Positions 1 to 4,894 are shown, numbered from the stretch's first letter. The stretch is 5,194 nucleotides of DNA from Candidatus Auribacterota bacterium (GCA_026391995.1 JAPLCY010000267.1:1-5194), one strand, 5' to 3'. A program made the numbers and translations. The notes: generated by a model from the sequence alone, not told the origin.

Positions 1-162
1 GACTTTGAAATCGGGATCGGCGGAGAGCTTGGACTCGGGGACTTCTTTCCCGAGGATTTTGCCGCATATGTCGCAGCGGGATACGGAGAAAGGAGTTTCA
101 GCGCTCGCGGTCATCACCACTGCCAGCAACATCACCAAAGCCATCACCAAGGTTATCTTCAT
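1..162 (-). CDS. Exported CxxC protein, N-terminal part (runs off left edge)
   Basis: Only the first 54 codons are in the window. The ATG at 162 follows a GGGAGGG ribosome binding site six bases upstream, so the start is well supported. Residues 1-21 are a clear Sec signal peptide: K2, a Val/Met/Leu/Ala-rich core, then a probable signal peptidase I cut after Ala-Ser-Ala (residues 19-21). The mature part begins Glu-Thr-Pro and soon shows a Cys-Asp-Ile-Cys-Gly motif (C30, C33). That motif could be half of a metal-binding (zinc-ribbon or rubredoxin-like) site or a redox CxxC. It is not a c-type haem site, because no His follows the second Cys. The partner residues would lie beyond the edge. I do not recognise the family. 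The gene is divergent from the flavin reductase gene and has its own promoter (189-217). Export to the periplasm is inferred; function is unknown. Confidence 0.8.
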   Translation of the reverse strand, partial: MKITLVMALVMLLAVVMTASAETPFSVSRCDICGKILGKEVPESKLSADPDFKV

Positions 163-188
163 GATCGACCCTCCCATCCACCACTACA

Positions 189-217
189 AAGGTAGCCCAT
201 GAATGGACGCGTGTCAA
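189..217 (-). promoter_or_regulatory. Sigma70-type promoter for the CxxC protein
   Basis: On the minus strand a perfect -35 box TTGACA (217-212) is followed by a 17-base spacer and a weaker -10 box TACCTT (194-189). Predicted transcription start is near 182, giving a leader of about 20 bases that contains the GGGAGGG ribosome binding site. The weak -10 is offset by the perfect -35 and by the AT-rich block just upstream (227-242), which falls at about -45 to -60, where an UP element would lie. Confidence 0.6.
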
Positions 218-226
218 GGACCTCAC

Positions 227-242
227 GAAAATATATATTTTC
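227..242. repeat. Perfect 16-bp AT palindrome (UP element or operator)
   Basis: The sequence GAAAATATATATTTTC is its own reverse complement across all 16 bases and stops at a mismatch on both sides. It lies between the divergent CxxC-protein and flavin reductase genes, directly upstream of the minus-strand -35 box. Its position fits an UP element bound by the RNA polymerase alpha subunit. Its perfect dyad symmetry also fits a dimeric regulator site. The sequence alone cannot separate the two. Confidence 0.5.
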
Positions 243-350
243 AGGCAGCCCGCCTAAGACGTAATGGGTGCCCCAGCATGGCCGTCCTCCTTCTCATCGC
301 CCGCCGGTTGTGATAAGGTACATGATTGAACAATGAACAGGGGAGGTAGC

Positions 351-896
351 ATGAAAAAACGAATCCCACTTCAGCGTGCCTACCGGCTCATCAATCACGG
401 CCCGGTGGTCCTCGTCTCCACCCGATACCGCGGGAGGCCGAACGTGTGCACGGCGGCATGGGTCATGCCGCTGGACGTGGACAGGGTCGCCATCGTGATA
501 TCGAGCGAAAACTATACCGCCAGGTGCATCGTGGCCACGAGAGAGTTTGTCGTGAATATCCCGAATCGTATGCTGGCAAAGACGGTGTTGCGGTGCGGGA
601 GCGTGTCCGGCAGCAAGGTTGATAAATTCAATGCCTTCGGCCTCACGCCCGAACCCGCGCGGCGGGTCAAGGCCCCGCTCGTGGGAGAGTGCATTGGTCA
701 CCTGGAATGCAGGGTGATCAGTGGGGAGGGCAGGCTCGCAAGGAAGTACGACCTGTTCCTAGCCAGGGTAGTCGCGGCGTCGGCGGAGCGGGGACTCTTC
801 ACCGACCGCTGGAACGTGCGCCTTCCGCGGGCACGGACGCTGCACCATCTCGGCGGCAACATTTTTGCAGTGCCGGCGGGACGGATCGTCAAGTAG
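351..896 (+). CDS. Flavin reductase-like (flavoredoxin family) FMN-binding protein
   Basis: This 181-residue protein has the hallmarks of the flavin reductase-like domain, a split-barrel fold that binds FMN. In order: a Gly-Pro-Val-Val-Leu-Val-Ser-Thr strand (17-24), Pro-Asn-Val-Cys-Thr-Ala-Ala-Trp (30-37), Glu-Asn-Tyr-Thr-Ala-Arg-Cys (53-59) in the flavin-phosphate contact region, Glu-Phe-Val-Val-Asn-Ile-Pro (65-71), Cys-Gly-Ser-Val-Ser-Gly...Val-Asp-Lys-Phe (82-93), Glu-Cys-Ile-Gly-His-Leu-Glu-Cys (113-120) and the C-terminal His-His-Leu-Gly-Gly (165-169). Length and motif order match flavoredoxins, which are soluble dimers that bind FMN and in anaerobes carry electrons or reduce flavins. 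The ATG at 351 is chosen because GGGGAGG lies just upstream; an in-frame ATG at 333 would add six residues but has no ribosome binding site. The electron partner is not visible and the gene stands alone, ending at a strong terminator. Only a poor promoter match (TTCTCA, 17 bases, TAAGGT at 291-319) is visible upstream. Confidence 0.88.
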   Translation: MKKRIPLQRAYRLINHGPVVLVSTRYRGRPNVCTAAWVMPLDVDRVAIVISSENYTARCIVATREFVVNIPNRMLAKTVLRCGSVSGSKVDKFNAFGLTPEPARRVKAPLVGECIGHLECRVISGEGRLARKYDLFLARVVAASAERGLFTDRWNVRLPRARTLHHLGGNIFAVPAGRIVK

Positions 897-907
897 GGTT
901 TTAAGAC

Positions 908-943
908 AAAAAAAAGCGGCCGTCTGTACGACCGCTCTTTTTT
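908..943. terminator. Bidirectional intrinsic terminator
   Basis: The stem runs from 915 to 936: AGCGG pairs with CCGCT, then one C/A mismatch, then CGT pairs with ACG around a CTGT loop. It is flanked by eight As on the left (908-915) and six Ts on the right (938-943), so it gives a stem plus U-tract in both directions. It starts 12 bases after the flavin reductase stop codon and about 20 bases beyond the stop of the convergent minus-strand gene, so it should end both transcripts. Confidence 0.9.
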
Positions 944-964
944 GCCTTTGTGTGAAGCGAGTAC

Positions 965-1207
965 TTATTCAGTCACAGGCTTCGCCGGGGCTGACTCTTT
1001 TACAGGCTTCGCCGGCTCTTCTTCTTTTACGGTGGTGGCGGTTGCTGTATCTGCAGGAGCTGCTCCACCGGCCGCCGGAGGCGCTTCCTTCACGGTCACC
1101 ACATCTGATGTGGTTGCAGGGCTCTCGGACGGTTGCTCCTGAGCAATGAGCATGCCGCAGAAGCAGAACACCACTGCCACTACTGTTAGGATAATCCAGC
1201 TTCTCAC
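965..1207 (-). CDS. Small exported Ala/Pro/Lys/Glu-rich low-complexity protein
   Basis: The 80-residue product has a short basic N-terminus (Arg2), a hydrophobic segment (about 4-21) and a likely signal peptidase cut near Leu-Ile-Ala/Gln-Glu (after residue 22). Cysteines at 15 and 17 sit inside the hydrophobic segment and do not make a convincing lipobox. The remaining ~58 residues are unstructured-looking and rich in Ala, Pro, Thr, Lys and Glu, with Ala/Pro/Thr blocks and a repeated Pro-Ala-Lys-Pro-Val motif at the C-terminus. I chose the GTG at 1207 because AAAGGAGGG lies seven bases upstream and because it starts right at the signal peptide. The upstream ATG at 1264 has no ribosome binding site. 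The promoter is at 1273-1302 and the terminator at 908-943, so it is a single-gene unit. Function and family are not recognised. The composition suggests a periplasmic linker-like or envelope-associated peptide, which is inference. Confidence 0.72.
   Translation of the reverse strand: MRSWIILTVVAVVFCFCGMLIAQEQPSESPATTSDVVTVKEAPPAAGGAAPADTATATTVKEEEPAKPVKESAPAKPVTE
975..1015. repeat. Two 14-bp direct repeats within the low-complexity gene
   Basis: ACAGGCTTCGCCGG occurs at 975-988 and again at 1002-1015, exactly 27 bases (nine codons) apart and in frame. On the coding (minus) strand it encodes the repeated Pro-Ala-Lys-Pro-Val motif at the protein's C-terminus. The in-frame spacing suggests a recent duplication of a short coding unit and a site that could change copy number between strains. 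Confidence 0.75.
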
Positions 1208-1272
1208 GTTCTCACCCTCCTTTCTTGCTTGATGAGATAGTTCAAGCTGTGACACGTTGACCATCGAGGCAA

Positions 1273-1302
1273 AGTATACATGACACCCACGCTGCCTGTC
1301 TA
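1273..1302 (-). promoter_or_regulatory. Promoter of the low-complexity protein gene
   Basis: On the minus strand, TAGACA (1302-1297, five of six to TTGACA), an 18-base spacer and TATACT (1278-1273, five of six to TATAAT) form a good sigma70 promoter. Transcription should begin near 1266, giving a leader of about 59 bases before the GTG at 1207. Confidence 0.65.
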
Positions 1303-1439
1303 TAGAAAAATGAAAGCCGGTTGGGAAGCAGTGCGGGGTCTTGGAGATTGGTCTGCGGCGAGAATAGAGCCCGGGAATAAAATACTATAATACACTGCAC
1401 ATCAATATATTATATCCAGGCGCTGATCCGTGGACGGGC

Positions 1440-1634
1440 CTACACCGTAACGAATGGCTTGATCCGCGCAATGATTCCCGGACCGATGCCGGGGATGAGG
1501 TCCAGCTCCTCCACGGAGCCGAAAGGACCACGTTCTTTGCGACAGGCAATAATCCAGGATGCCCGTGTATGGCCGATGAGGGGGAGTGATTCAAGCTGCC
1601 GTACCGTCGCATGATTGATATTCACCTTTTTCAT
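1440..1634 (-). CDS. Stand-alone ComEA-like helix-hairpin-helix protein
   Basis: The 64-residue product consists almost wholly of a tandem helix-hairpin-helix domain of the ComEA type. It opens with the usual Val-Asn-Ile-Asn-His-Ala (4-9). The first motif is Leu-Glu-Ser-Leu-Pro-Leu-Ile-Gly-His-Thr-Arg-Ala (14-25). A Gly-Pro-Phe-Gly-Ser-Val-Glu-Glu-Leu linker (37-45) follows, then the second motif Ile-Pro-Gly-Ile-Gly-Pro-Gly-Ile (47-54). Such domains bind double-stranded DNA without sequence preference. Classical ComEA, the DNA-uptake receptor, has an N-terminal signal or membrane anchor; this protein has none, so it is probably cytoplasmic. The start is the ATG at 1634, six bases after GGGAGGG; a TTG at 1640 would overlap the ribosome binding site spacing. 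Its own promoter lies at 1684-1712. Assignment to the fold is firm. The role (competence, repair or nucleoid binding) is not determined by the context. Confidence 0.85.
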   Translation of the reverse strand: MKKVNINHATVRQLESLPLIGHTRASWIIACRKERGPFGSVEELDLIPGIGPGIIARIKPFVTV

Positions 1635-1683
1635 TGTCAACCCTCCCGGATGGTGCCGGAACCTTTACGTCTAATGTACTTCT

Positions 1684-1712
1684 AGTGTAGCGCAGTCCCC
1701 GGGAGAAATCAA
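1684..1712 (-). promoter_or_regulatory. Promoter of the helix-hairpin-helix gene
   Basis: On the minus strand, TTGATT (1712-1707, four of six), a 17-base spacer and TACACT (1689-1684, four of six) give a plausible sigma70 promoter. The leader before the ATG at 1634 would be about 43 bases. The same TACACT -10 hexamer is used in the radical SAM promoter. Confidence 0.5.
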
Positions 1713-1775
1713 TGGAGGGCGGGCCCCGAGAGGCGGATAAGCCCGGTAGAGAACATGGAAGGCATTTTACCGCGC

Positions 1776-1828
1776 CTGCCTGCCGGTCATCCGATGCTGA
1801 GTATCTTCAGGATGCGAAGTACAGGCAG
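1776..1828. repeat. Nested inverted repeats, possible stem-loop
   Basis: CTGCCTG (1776-1782) pairs perfectly with CAGGCAG (1822-1828), and inside it CATCC (1788-1792) pairs with GGATG (1810-1814). The internal loops are asymmetric (five and seven bases). No T-run follows on either strand, so it is not a standard intrinsic terminator. It lies about 50 bases beyond the stop of the Hint-like gene and upstream of the helix-hairpin-helix promoter. It could fold in read-through transcript from the Hint-like gene. The rest of 1641-1878 shows only the promoter at 1684-1712. Confidence 0.35.
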
Positions 1829-1878
1829 AGACTGAGGTATTGCGTGAATAGGTGAGGACGCGCCTCCCTTACGGGGAT

Positions 1879-2466
1879 TTATTGCGGGGGCGCCACCTGG
1901 AGGAGATAATCACCCGAGATGATTCCGTTGGTGATGATCAGGTGCCCGTCCCAGGTGTCATCGAGGTTCGTACTCGTGGCGACGTGGTGCGTGCCTCCCC
2001 GCGATGTCCTGAAGGAGATGCTGCGCAGCGGGACCGGCTTCCCCTCGGGATTCATCAGCATATCGGCGCCGGGGACCAGGCGGTTGGCCCGCTTGAGGAT
2101 GATTTTTCCGGTCGCCCCATCGATCACCAGGAACAAATGCCGGTCGGTCACGGCGATCTCTGCCTGTGATTCAGCGGCGCCGAACGCTAGCCGGACCATC
2201 GTCGGTTCGGTGGTGTCCGGGCCGGTGCCGTAGCTATAGATGACCTTCTTCGCTTTCCATTCCGGTCCCTGCGCGCCCTGGACGAGCGCGTAGACATAAT
2301 CCTTGAAGCCGATTTGCTCGACGGGCCGTAGCTCCTGCCCCGCTCCCGAAGCGAGGGTCACCCTTGTTCCATGGGCAAGGTCGGCAGGCGATGGGGCGGG
2401 GGGGGCGAGGAAAATGACGATGACGCACGCGAGCACAGAGACCAGCCGCACGGCATTCCTGTCCAT
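1879..2466 (-). CDS. Exported Hint-like (hedgehog/intein fold) protein lacking a catalytic cysteine
   Basis: The 195-residue product has a signal peptide (about residues 1-28: Arg3 and Arg7, hydrophobic core 8-21, then Pro/Ala/Ser). The mature part reads like a compact Hint domain. Gly-Thr-Arg-Val-Thr-Leu-Ala-Ser-Gly (33-41) with Leu-Arg-Pro-Val-Glu-Gln-Ile-Gly (46-53) matches the opening block, normally Cys-x-x-x-Gly-Thr. Ile-Ala-Val-Thr-Asp-Arg-His-Leu-Phe (104-112) matches the Thr-x-x-His block. Leu-Val-Pro-Gly-Ala-Asp-Met-Leu (130-137) matches the Leu-x-x-Gly-Asp block. The end, His-Leu-Ile-Ile-Thr-Asn-Gly-Ile (175-182) then Gly-Asp-Tyr-Leu-Leu-Gln, resembles the closing strands. Where active Hint domains have the nucleophilic Cys (five residues before the Thr of Gly-Thr) this protein has Asp29, so self-cleavage by the usual N-S shift is not expected. 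The only Cys, at 14, is in the signal peptide. The ATG at 2466 follows GGAGG five bases upstream. The Hint assignment is made by eye from these motifs and is less certain than the export call. Confidence 0.72.
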   Translation of the reverse strand: MDRNAVRLVSVLACVIVIFLAPPAPSPADLAHGTRVTLASGAGQELRPVEQIGFKDYVYALVQGAQGPEWKAKKVIYSYGTGPDTTEPTMVRLAFGAAESQAEIAVTDRHLFLVIDGATGKIILKRANRLVPGADMLMNPEGKPVPLRSISFRTSRGGTHHVATSTNLDDTWDGHLIITNGIISGDYLLQVAPPQ

Positions 2467-2486
2467 CGGCTCCTCCCTTCCCCTCC

Positions 2487-2515
2487 AACATCGTCCGGTT
2501 TTCGGGCGAAGTCAA
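2487..2515 (-). promoter_or_regulatory. Weak promoter candidate for the Hint-like gene
   Basis: On the minus strand, TTGACT (2515-2510, five of six) is followed after 17 bases by GATGTT (2492-2487, three of six). The start would fall near 2480, leaving a short leader that includes the GGAGG site. The poor -10 makes this tentative. Confidence 0.35.
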
Positions 2516-2531
2516 TAGGGCGGCAAAAACG

Positions 2532-2643
2532 GTAGCGCACGCCGTAGCGCGCACTATGCCCTATGACTGAAAAAAGAGAGCGTGCGCTAAGGTGTGCTCT
2601 ACATACACTTTAGTGTGCGCCATGCGCCGCAACCACGCGCTAA
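2532..2643. promoter_or_regulatory. Array of TAGCGC/GCGCTA motifs upstream of the radical SAM gene
   Basis: Four copies of one hexamer occur in this divergent gap: TAGCGC at 2533 and 2545 (12 bases apart) and its complement GCGCTA at 2584 and 2637. The first and third are cores of a perfect 10-bp inverted repeat, TAGCGCACGC (2533-2542) and GCGTGCGCTA (2580-2589). A second pair, GCGCGCACTA (2547-2556) and TAGTGTGCGC (2611-2620), is inverted with one mismatch. The pairs interlock rather than nest, which argues against a simple RNA hairpin and for clustered sites of a DNA-binding protein. The last copy ends three bases before the -35 box at 2646. A short ACACT-TT-AGTGT dyad sits at 2605-2616. 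No regulator gene is nearby. Confidence 0.45.
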
Positions 2644-2645
2644 CG

Positions 2646-2674
2646 TTGACACAGTGATTAAAATCTTCTACACT
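2646..2674 (+). promoter_or_regulatory. Promoter of the radical SAM gene
   Basis: A perfect -35 TTGACA (2646-2651), a 17-base spacer and TACACT (2669-2674, four of six) form the best promoter in the window. Seven bases past the -10 gives a start near 2681-2683, which is at or within two bases of the ATG, so the transcript may be leaderless. Confidence 0.7.
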
Positions 2675-2682
2675 CAAGGTCA

Positions 2683-4170
2683 ATGAGAACGGAATGTAGA
2701 AGAGCGCCGGCGACTAAATCGATCACTCTTATTGAACTGTCCGCGACGGCGTTCGGGCATCTGAATGGCGACCCCATAGAGGATGTTTACTGTGGCTTCA
2801 AGCTTCCCCCACGGGCCATTCCCTTGCTCCACGCGATATTGCTGCGCGAGGGGTTCTCCGATGTCGTCAGTATCAACCCCGCATTTAATAAACCCGCCGG
2901 ACAGCTGAGCGCGGACAACGTGGAGCGGATTTTTCGATCCGATTTCCTCCTTATCTCCGCCATTACACGGACCATCTCGCAGTCGCAGGAGCTGGGCCTT
3001 CTCTACAAGGCGCGGAACCCAAAAGGGACGGTCATCGTGGGAGGGGCTCACGCGACATACCATCCCGACGAGTGCCTCGAGTGGGCCGACGTTGTCGTGA
3101 GCAAGGAGGGTGACAGAACACTCCCGCGGCTGCTGAGGGCGCTGGAAGACGGGGAGGGGCTGGGCGGCGTGGCGGGCATCAGCTACAGAGATGGCGCGCG
3201 CGTGGTGCACTCCCCCCCGGTGGAGCCGTTGACCGAAGACGGGTTGTCGGATCTGCCCGCGCCGCATTATGACGAAAATACCCTGAAGCACATGCGGGTG
3301 TGGCCCGTCAGCACCTCGCGGGGCTGCCCCATGAATTGCGACTTCTGCTCGGTCTCGTCGCTGTACGGGAGCCGTTACCGGAGGAGGTCAAACGAATCCA
3401 TTATCAGGGATGTCGAGTACATCGCGACGCGATCGCCGAAATACCTGTTTTTTACCGATGACAACTTCGCGGGCAAACCGGCGGAAACCAAGGAACTCCT
3501 CCGCATGATGATCGACAGGGGCCTCGCCGGCGTCAGATCCATGTGCCAGTTGTGCGTGTCCGCCGCGTTTGACGAGGAGTTGCTCTCACTGCTGCGGCAG
3601 GCGGGGGTCACCATAGCGTTCGTGGGGATCGAGTCGATCAATGACGAGACGCTGAAGGCATTGAACAAGAAGGTGGATGCCCAGAGGAACAAGACTGCGG
3701 TGCGGCTCTTCAGGAAGGCCGGAATTTGGGTCCACGGCATGATGATGATCGGGGGAGACGGCGATACGGAGAACAGTTTGCGGGAGACGGCGTGTTGGGC
3801 CCGTGATAATCTCGACAGCGTGCAGTATTTCACCCCCACGCCGCTCAAGGGCACGAGGTTCGGAGAGGCCATGAAGCGGGCGGGCCGCATCCTGACGGAG
3901 AAGTACTACCTGTACGACGGTCAACACGTGGTGCTGCGGCCGAAAAACTTCACGCCCTATCGGCTGCAAGAGATGATCTTTGATATGTACGGACAATTCT
4001 ATTCATTCAAGGATGCGTTTCAGATAGCCGTGCGGTCGGTCTTTTCCCTGAAGATAAATTATCCCTGGAGGAGGATGCTCATCTACTTCTACGTGAAGAG
4101 GGTGTCAAGGATGGCGTTCAAGAATCCCCAGGTATCCGCCCACCTGCGATGGCTTGACAGTCTTGAATAA
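2683..4170 (+). CDS. B12-binding domain radical SAM protein
   Basis: This 495-residue protein has the two-domain build of cobalamin-binding radical SAM enzymes (BchE / class B methyltransferase type). Residues ~15-165 form the B12-binding-like Rossmann part, with Leu-Pro-Pro-Arg-Ala at 41-45, Val-Gly-Gly-Ala-His at 119-123 and a following Glu-Gly-Asp. It has no Asp-x-His-x-x-Gly cobalt-ligand motif, as is common in this group. The radical SAM core starts at ~207: Ser-Arg-Gly-Cys-Pro-Met-Asn-Cys-Asp-Phe-Cys gives C215, C219 and C222 for the [4Fe-4S] cluster that cleaves S-adenosylmethionine. Then come Phe-Phe-Thr-Asp-Asp-Asn-Phe (256-262), Phe-Val-Gly-Ile-Glu-Ser (313-318) and Met-Ile-Gly-Gly-Asp-Gly-Asp-Thr (355-362). 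The ~100-residue C-terminal tail is basic/aromatic and may bind substrate. Such enzymes methylate or rearrange unactivated carbons in lipids, pigments or natural products; the substrate here cannot be told. No pathway partner is adjacent. The only visible start is the ATG at 2683, with weak AAGG three bases upstream. Confidence 0.92.
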   Translation: MRTECRRAPATKSITLIELSATAFGHLNGDPIEDVYCGFKLPPRAIPLLHAILLREGFSDVVSINPAFNKPAGQLSADNVERIFRSDFLLISAITRTISQSQELGLLYKARNPKGTVIVGGAHATYHPDECLEWADVVVSKEGDRTLPRLLRALEDGEGLGGVAGISYRDGARVVHSPPVEPLTEDGLSDLPAPHYDENTLKHMRVWPVSTSRGCPMNCDFCSVSSLYGSRYRRRSNESIIRDVEYIATRSPKYLFFTDDNFAGKPAETKELLRMMIDRGLAGVRSMCQLCVSAAFDEELLSLLRQAGVTIAFVGIESINDETLKALNKKVDAQRNKTAVRLFRKAGIWVHGMMMIGGDGDTENSLRETACWARDNLDSVQYFTPTPLKGTRFGEAMKRAGRILTEKYYLYDGQHVVLRPKNFTPYRLQEMIFDMYGQFYSFKDAFQIAVRSVFSLKINYPWRRMLIYFYVKRVSRMAFKNPQVSAHLRWLDSLE

Positions 4171-4301
4171 TCCGGCTCAAGCGCAATCCCGGGCTGCCCT
4201 TCCAGGCTCATCAATCTGATAAAGATTCTCCGCGCCGCTCACCTGTTCTCGCGGGGGAAATCTTCCACGGGGCCCGCTCCGGGCGGATTGTAGCCGGGGG
4301 G

Positions 4302-4329
4302 ATTCGGCCTTCCCATGGGAGGGCCGAAT
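4302..4329. terminator. Strong hairpin at convergent gene ends
   Basis: ATTCGGCCTTCC and GGAGGGCCGAAT pair over 12 positions (one G-U) around a CATG loop. It lies about 130 bases past the radical SAM stop and overlaps the final base of the stop codon of the convergent coiled-coil gene. Neither side has a T-run, so it is not a textbook intrinsic terminator; it may block 3' exonucleases or help Rho-dependent ending. The remaining gap (4171-4301) holds no gene or clear signal. Confidence 0.55.
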
Positions 4330-4700
4330 TATCTGCCGGGTGCGCGGTGCCGGTCCTGTTTCAGTTTTCCCCTGGCCTCGCCGAGCTCTTTCTTATCCTG
4401 TAGCTTCTCCTGGACATTCTGCTGGTGAAGCTCTTTTAGCTGTTCTCTTAGTTCCCTCGCCCTCTCGTGGTCCCCCTGATCGACGGCGTCCTGGATCTGC
4501 TGTCTCAACTCCTGCTCTTTCTCTCGTGCATCACCGGCATTATCCTTTATCTCGCTCTTCTGCTCGGCGATTTCCTTCCTGTCCGACGCTATCTCCTTTT
4601 TCCAGGGCCTGTCAGGCGGGTGGGGCGGCTGGGCATGGCCGAGGTTGAGAAGAACCGGCGATCCGAAAAGACAGAGCGCGATACACAGCGGGATCCTCAT
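4329..4700 (-). CDS. Small exported charged coiled-coil protein
   Basis: The 123-residue product has a signal peptide (residues 1-23; hydrophobic Ile/Leu/Cys-rich core, cut predicted after Gly-His-Ala before Gln24). A short Pro-rich segment (25-32) is followed by a long, very charged Lys/Glu/Asp/Gln/Arg helix-forming stretch (about 33-116). In this stretch Ile/Leu/Ala recur at heptad-like spacing, which suggests a coiled coil. The mature protein has no Cys. The ATG at 4700 is chosen because GGGAGGA lies five bases upstream and the signal peptide begins there; the frame stays open to 4853 but that extension has no ribosome binding site. An extended -10 promoter sits at 4729-4737. It resembles small periplasmic helical proteins in overall build, but I do not recognise a named family. 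A periplasmic scaffold or chaperone-like role is only a guess from composition. Confidence 0.78.
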   Translation of the reverse strand: MRIPLCIALCLFGSPVLLNLGHAQPPHPPDRPWKKEIASDRKEIAEQKSEIKDNAGDAREKEQELRQQIQDAVDQGDHERARELREQLKELHQQNVQEKLQDKKELGEARGKLKQDRHRAPGR

Positions 4701-4728
4701 ATGAATCCTCCCTTCTAATTGGGAAAAT

Positions 4729-4737
4729 AGTATATCA
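4729..4737 (-). promoter_or_regulatory. Extended -10 promoter of the coiled-coil gene
   Basis: The minus strand reads TGATATACT, an extended -10 (TGN followed by TATACT, five of six). No -35 box resembles TTGACA at 15-19 bases upstream, which is tolerable for extended -10 promoters. The start would be near 4722, giving a leader of about 22 bases with the GGGAGGA site. Confidence 0.5.
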
Positions 4738-4894
4738 AAAATATCGCTGGGGATATATAGGGGATCGCAGGGATCAGTGCGCTCTGCCGGAACGGTGCCG
4801 ATGAGGGGCGTCGGCCGGGAATGGGTGAAATTCCGACCCCCGGTCAATCCCACATCATAAATATCGCAGGCACTGTGTATGCCATCATTGGGCT

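Noticed and set aside
942..1142. Plus-strand open frame rich in Ala/Gly/Ser/Thr opposite the low-complexity gene
   Set aside because: It mirrors the low-complexity minus-strand gene, starts inside the terminator, and has no ribosome binding site. The minus-strand gene has a signal peptide, ribosome binding site and promoter.
1386..1391. Perfect TATAAT on the plus strand in the AT-rich stretch 1377-1416
   Set aside because: No -35-like box at 16-18 bases upstream and no plus-strand gene follows; most likely just AT-rich spacer.
1635..1640. TTGACA hexamer on the minus strand just before the helix-hairpin-helix ATG
   Set aside because: It lies between the GGGAGGG ribosome binding site and the start codon, so it is a spacer coincidence rather than a -35 box.
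1852..2169. Plus-strand frames opposite the Hint-like gene
   Set aside because: The minus-strand frame has a signal peptide, strong ribosome binding site and Hint-like motifs; the plus-strand frames have none.
2680..3291. 203-codon minus-strand open frame within the radical SAM gene
   Set aside because: The plus strand here encodes a well-conserved B12-binding domain. The antisense frame has no recognisable motif or start signal and is explained by GC-rich codon structure.
3586..3996. Minus-strand frames inside the radical SAM core region
   Set aside because: Antisense shadows of the conserved radical SAM core; no ribosome binding site or family features.
4739..4867. Nine-base direct repeat AAATATCGC at 4739-4747 and 4859-4867, exactly 120 bases apart
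   Set aside because: Short and AT-rich; a match of this length within a 250-base gap is not very unlikely by chance, and it is not placed alike with respect to the two divergent genes.
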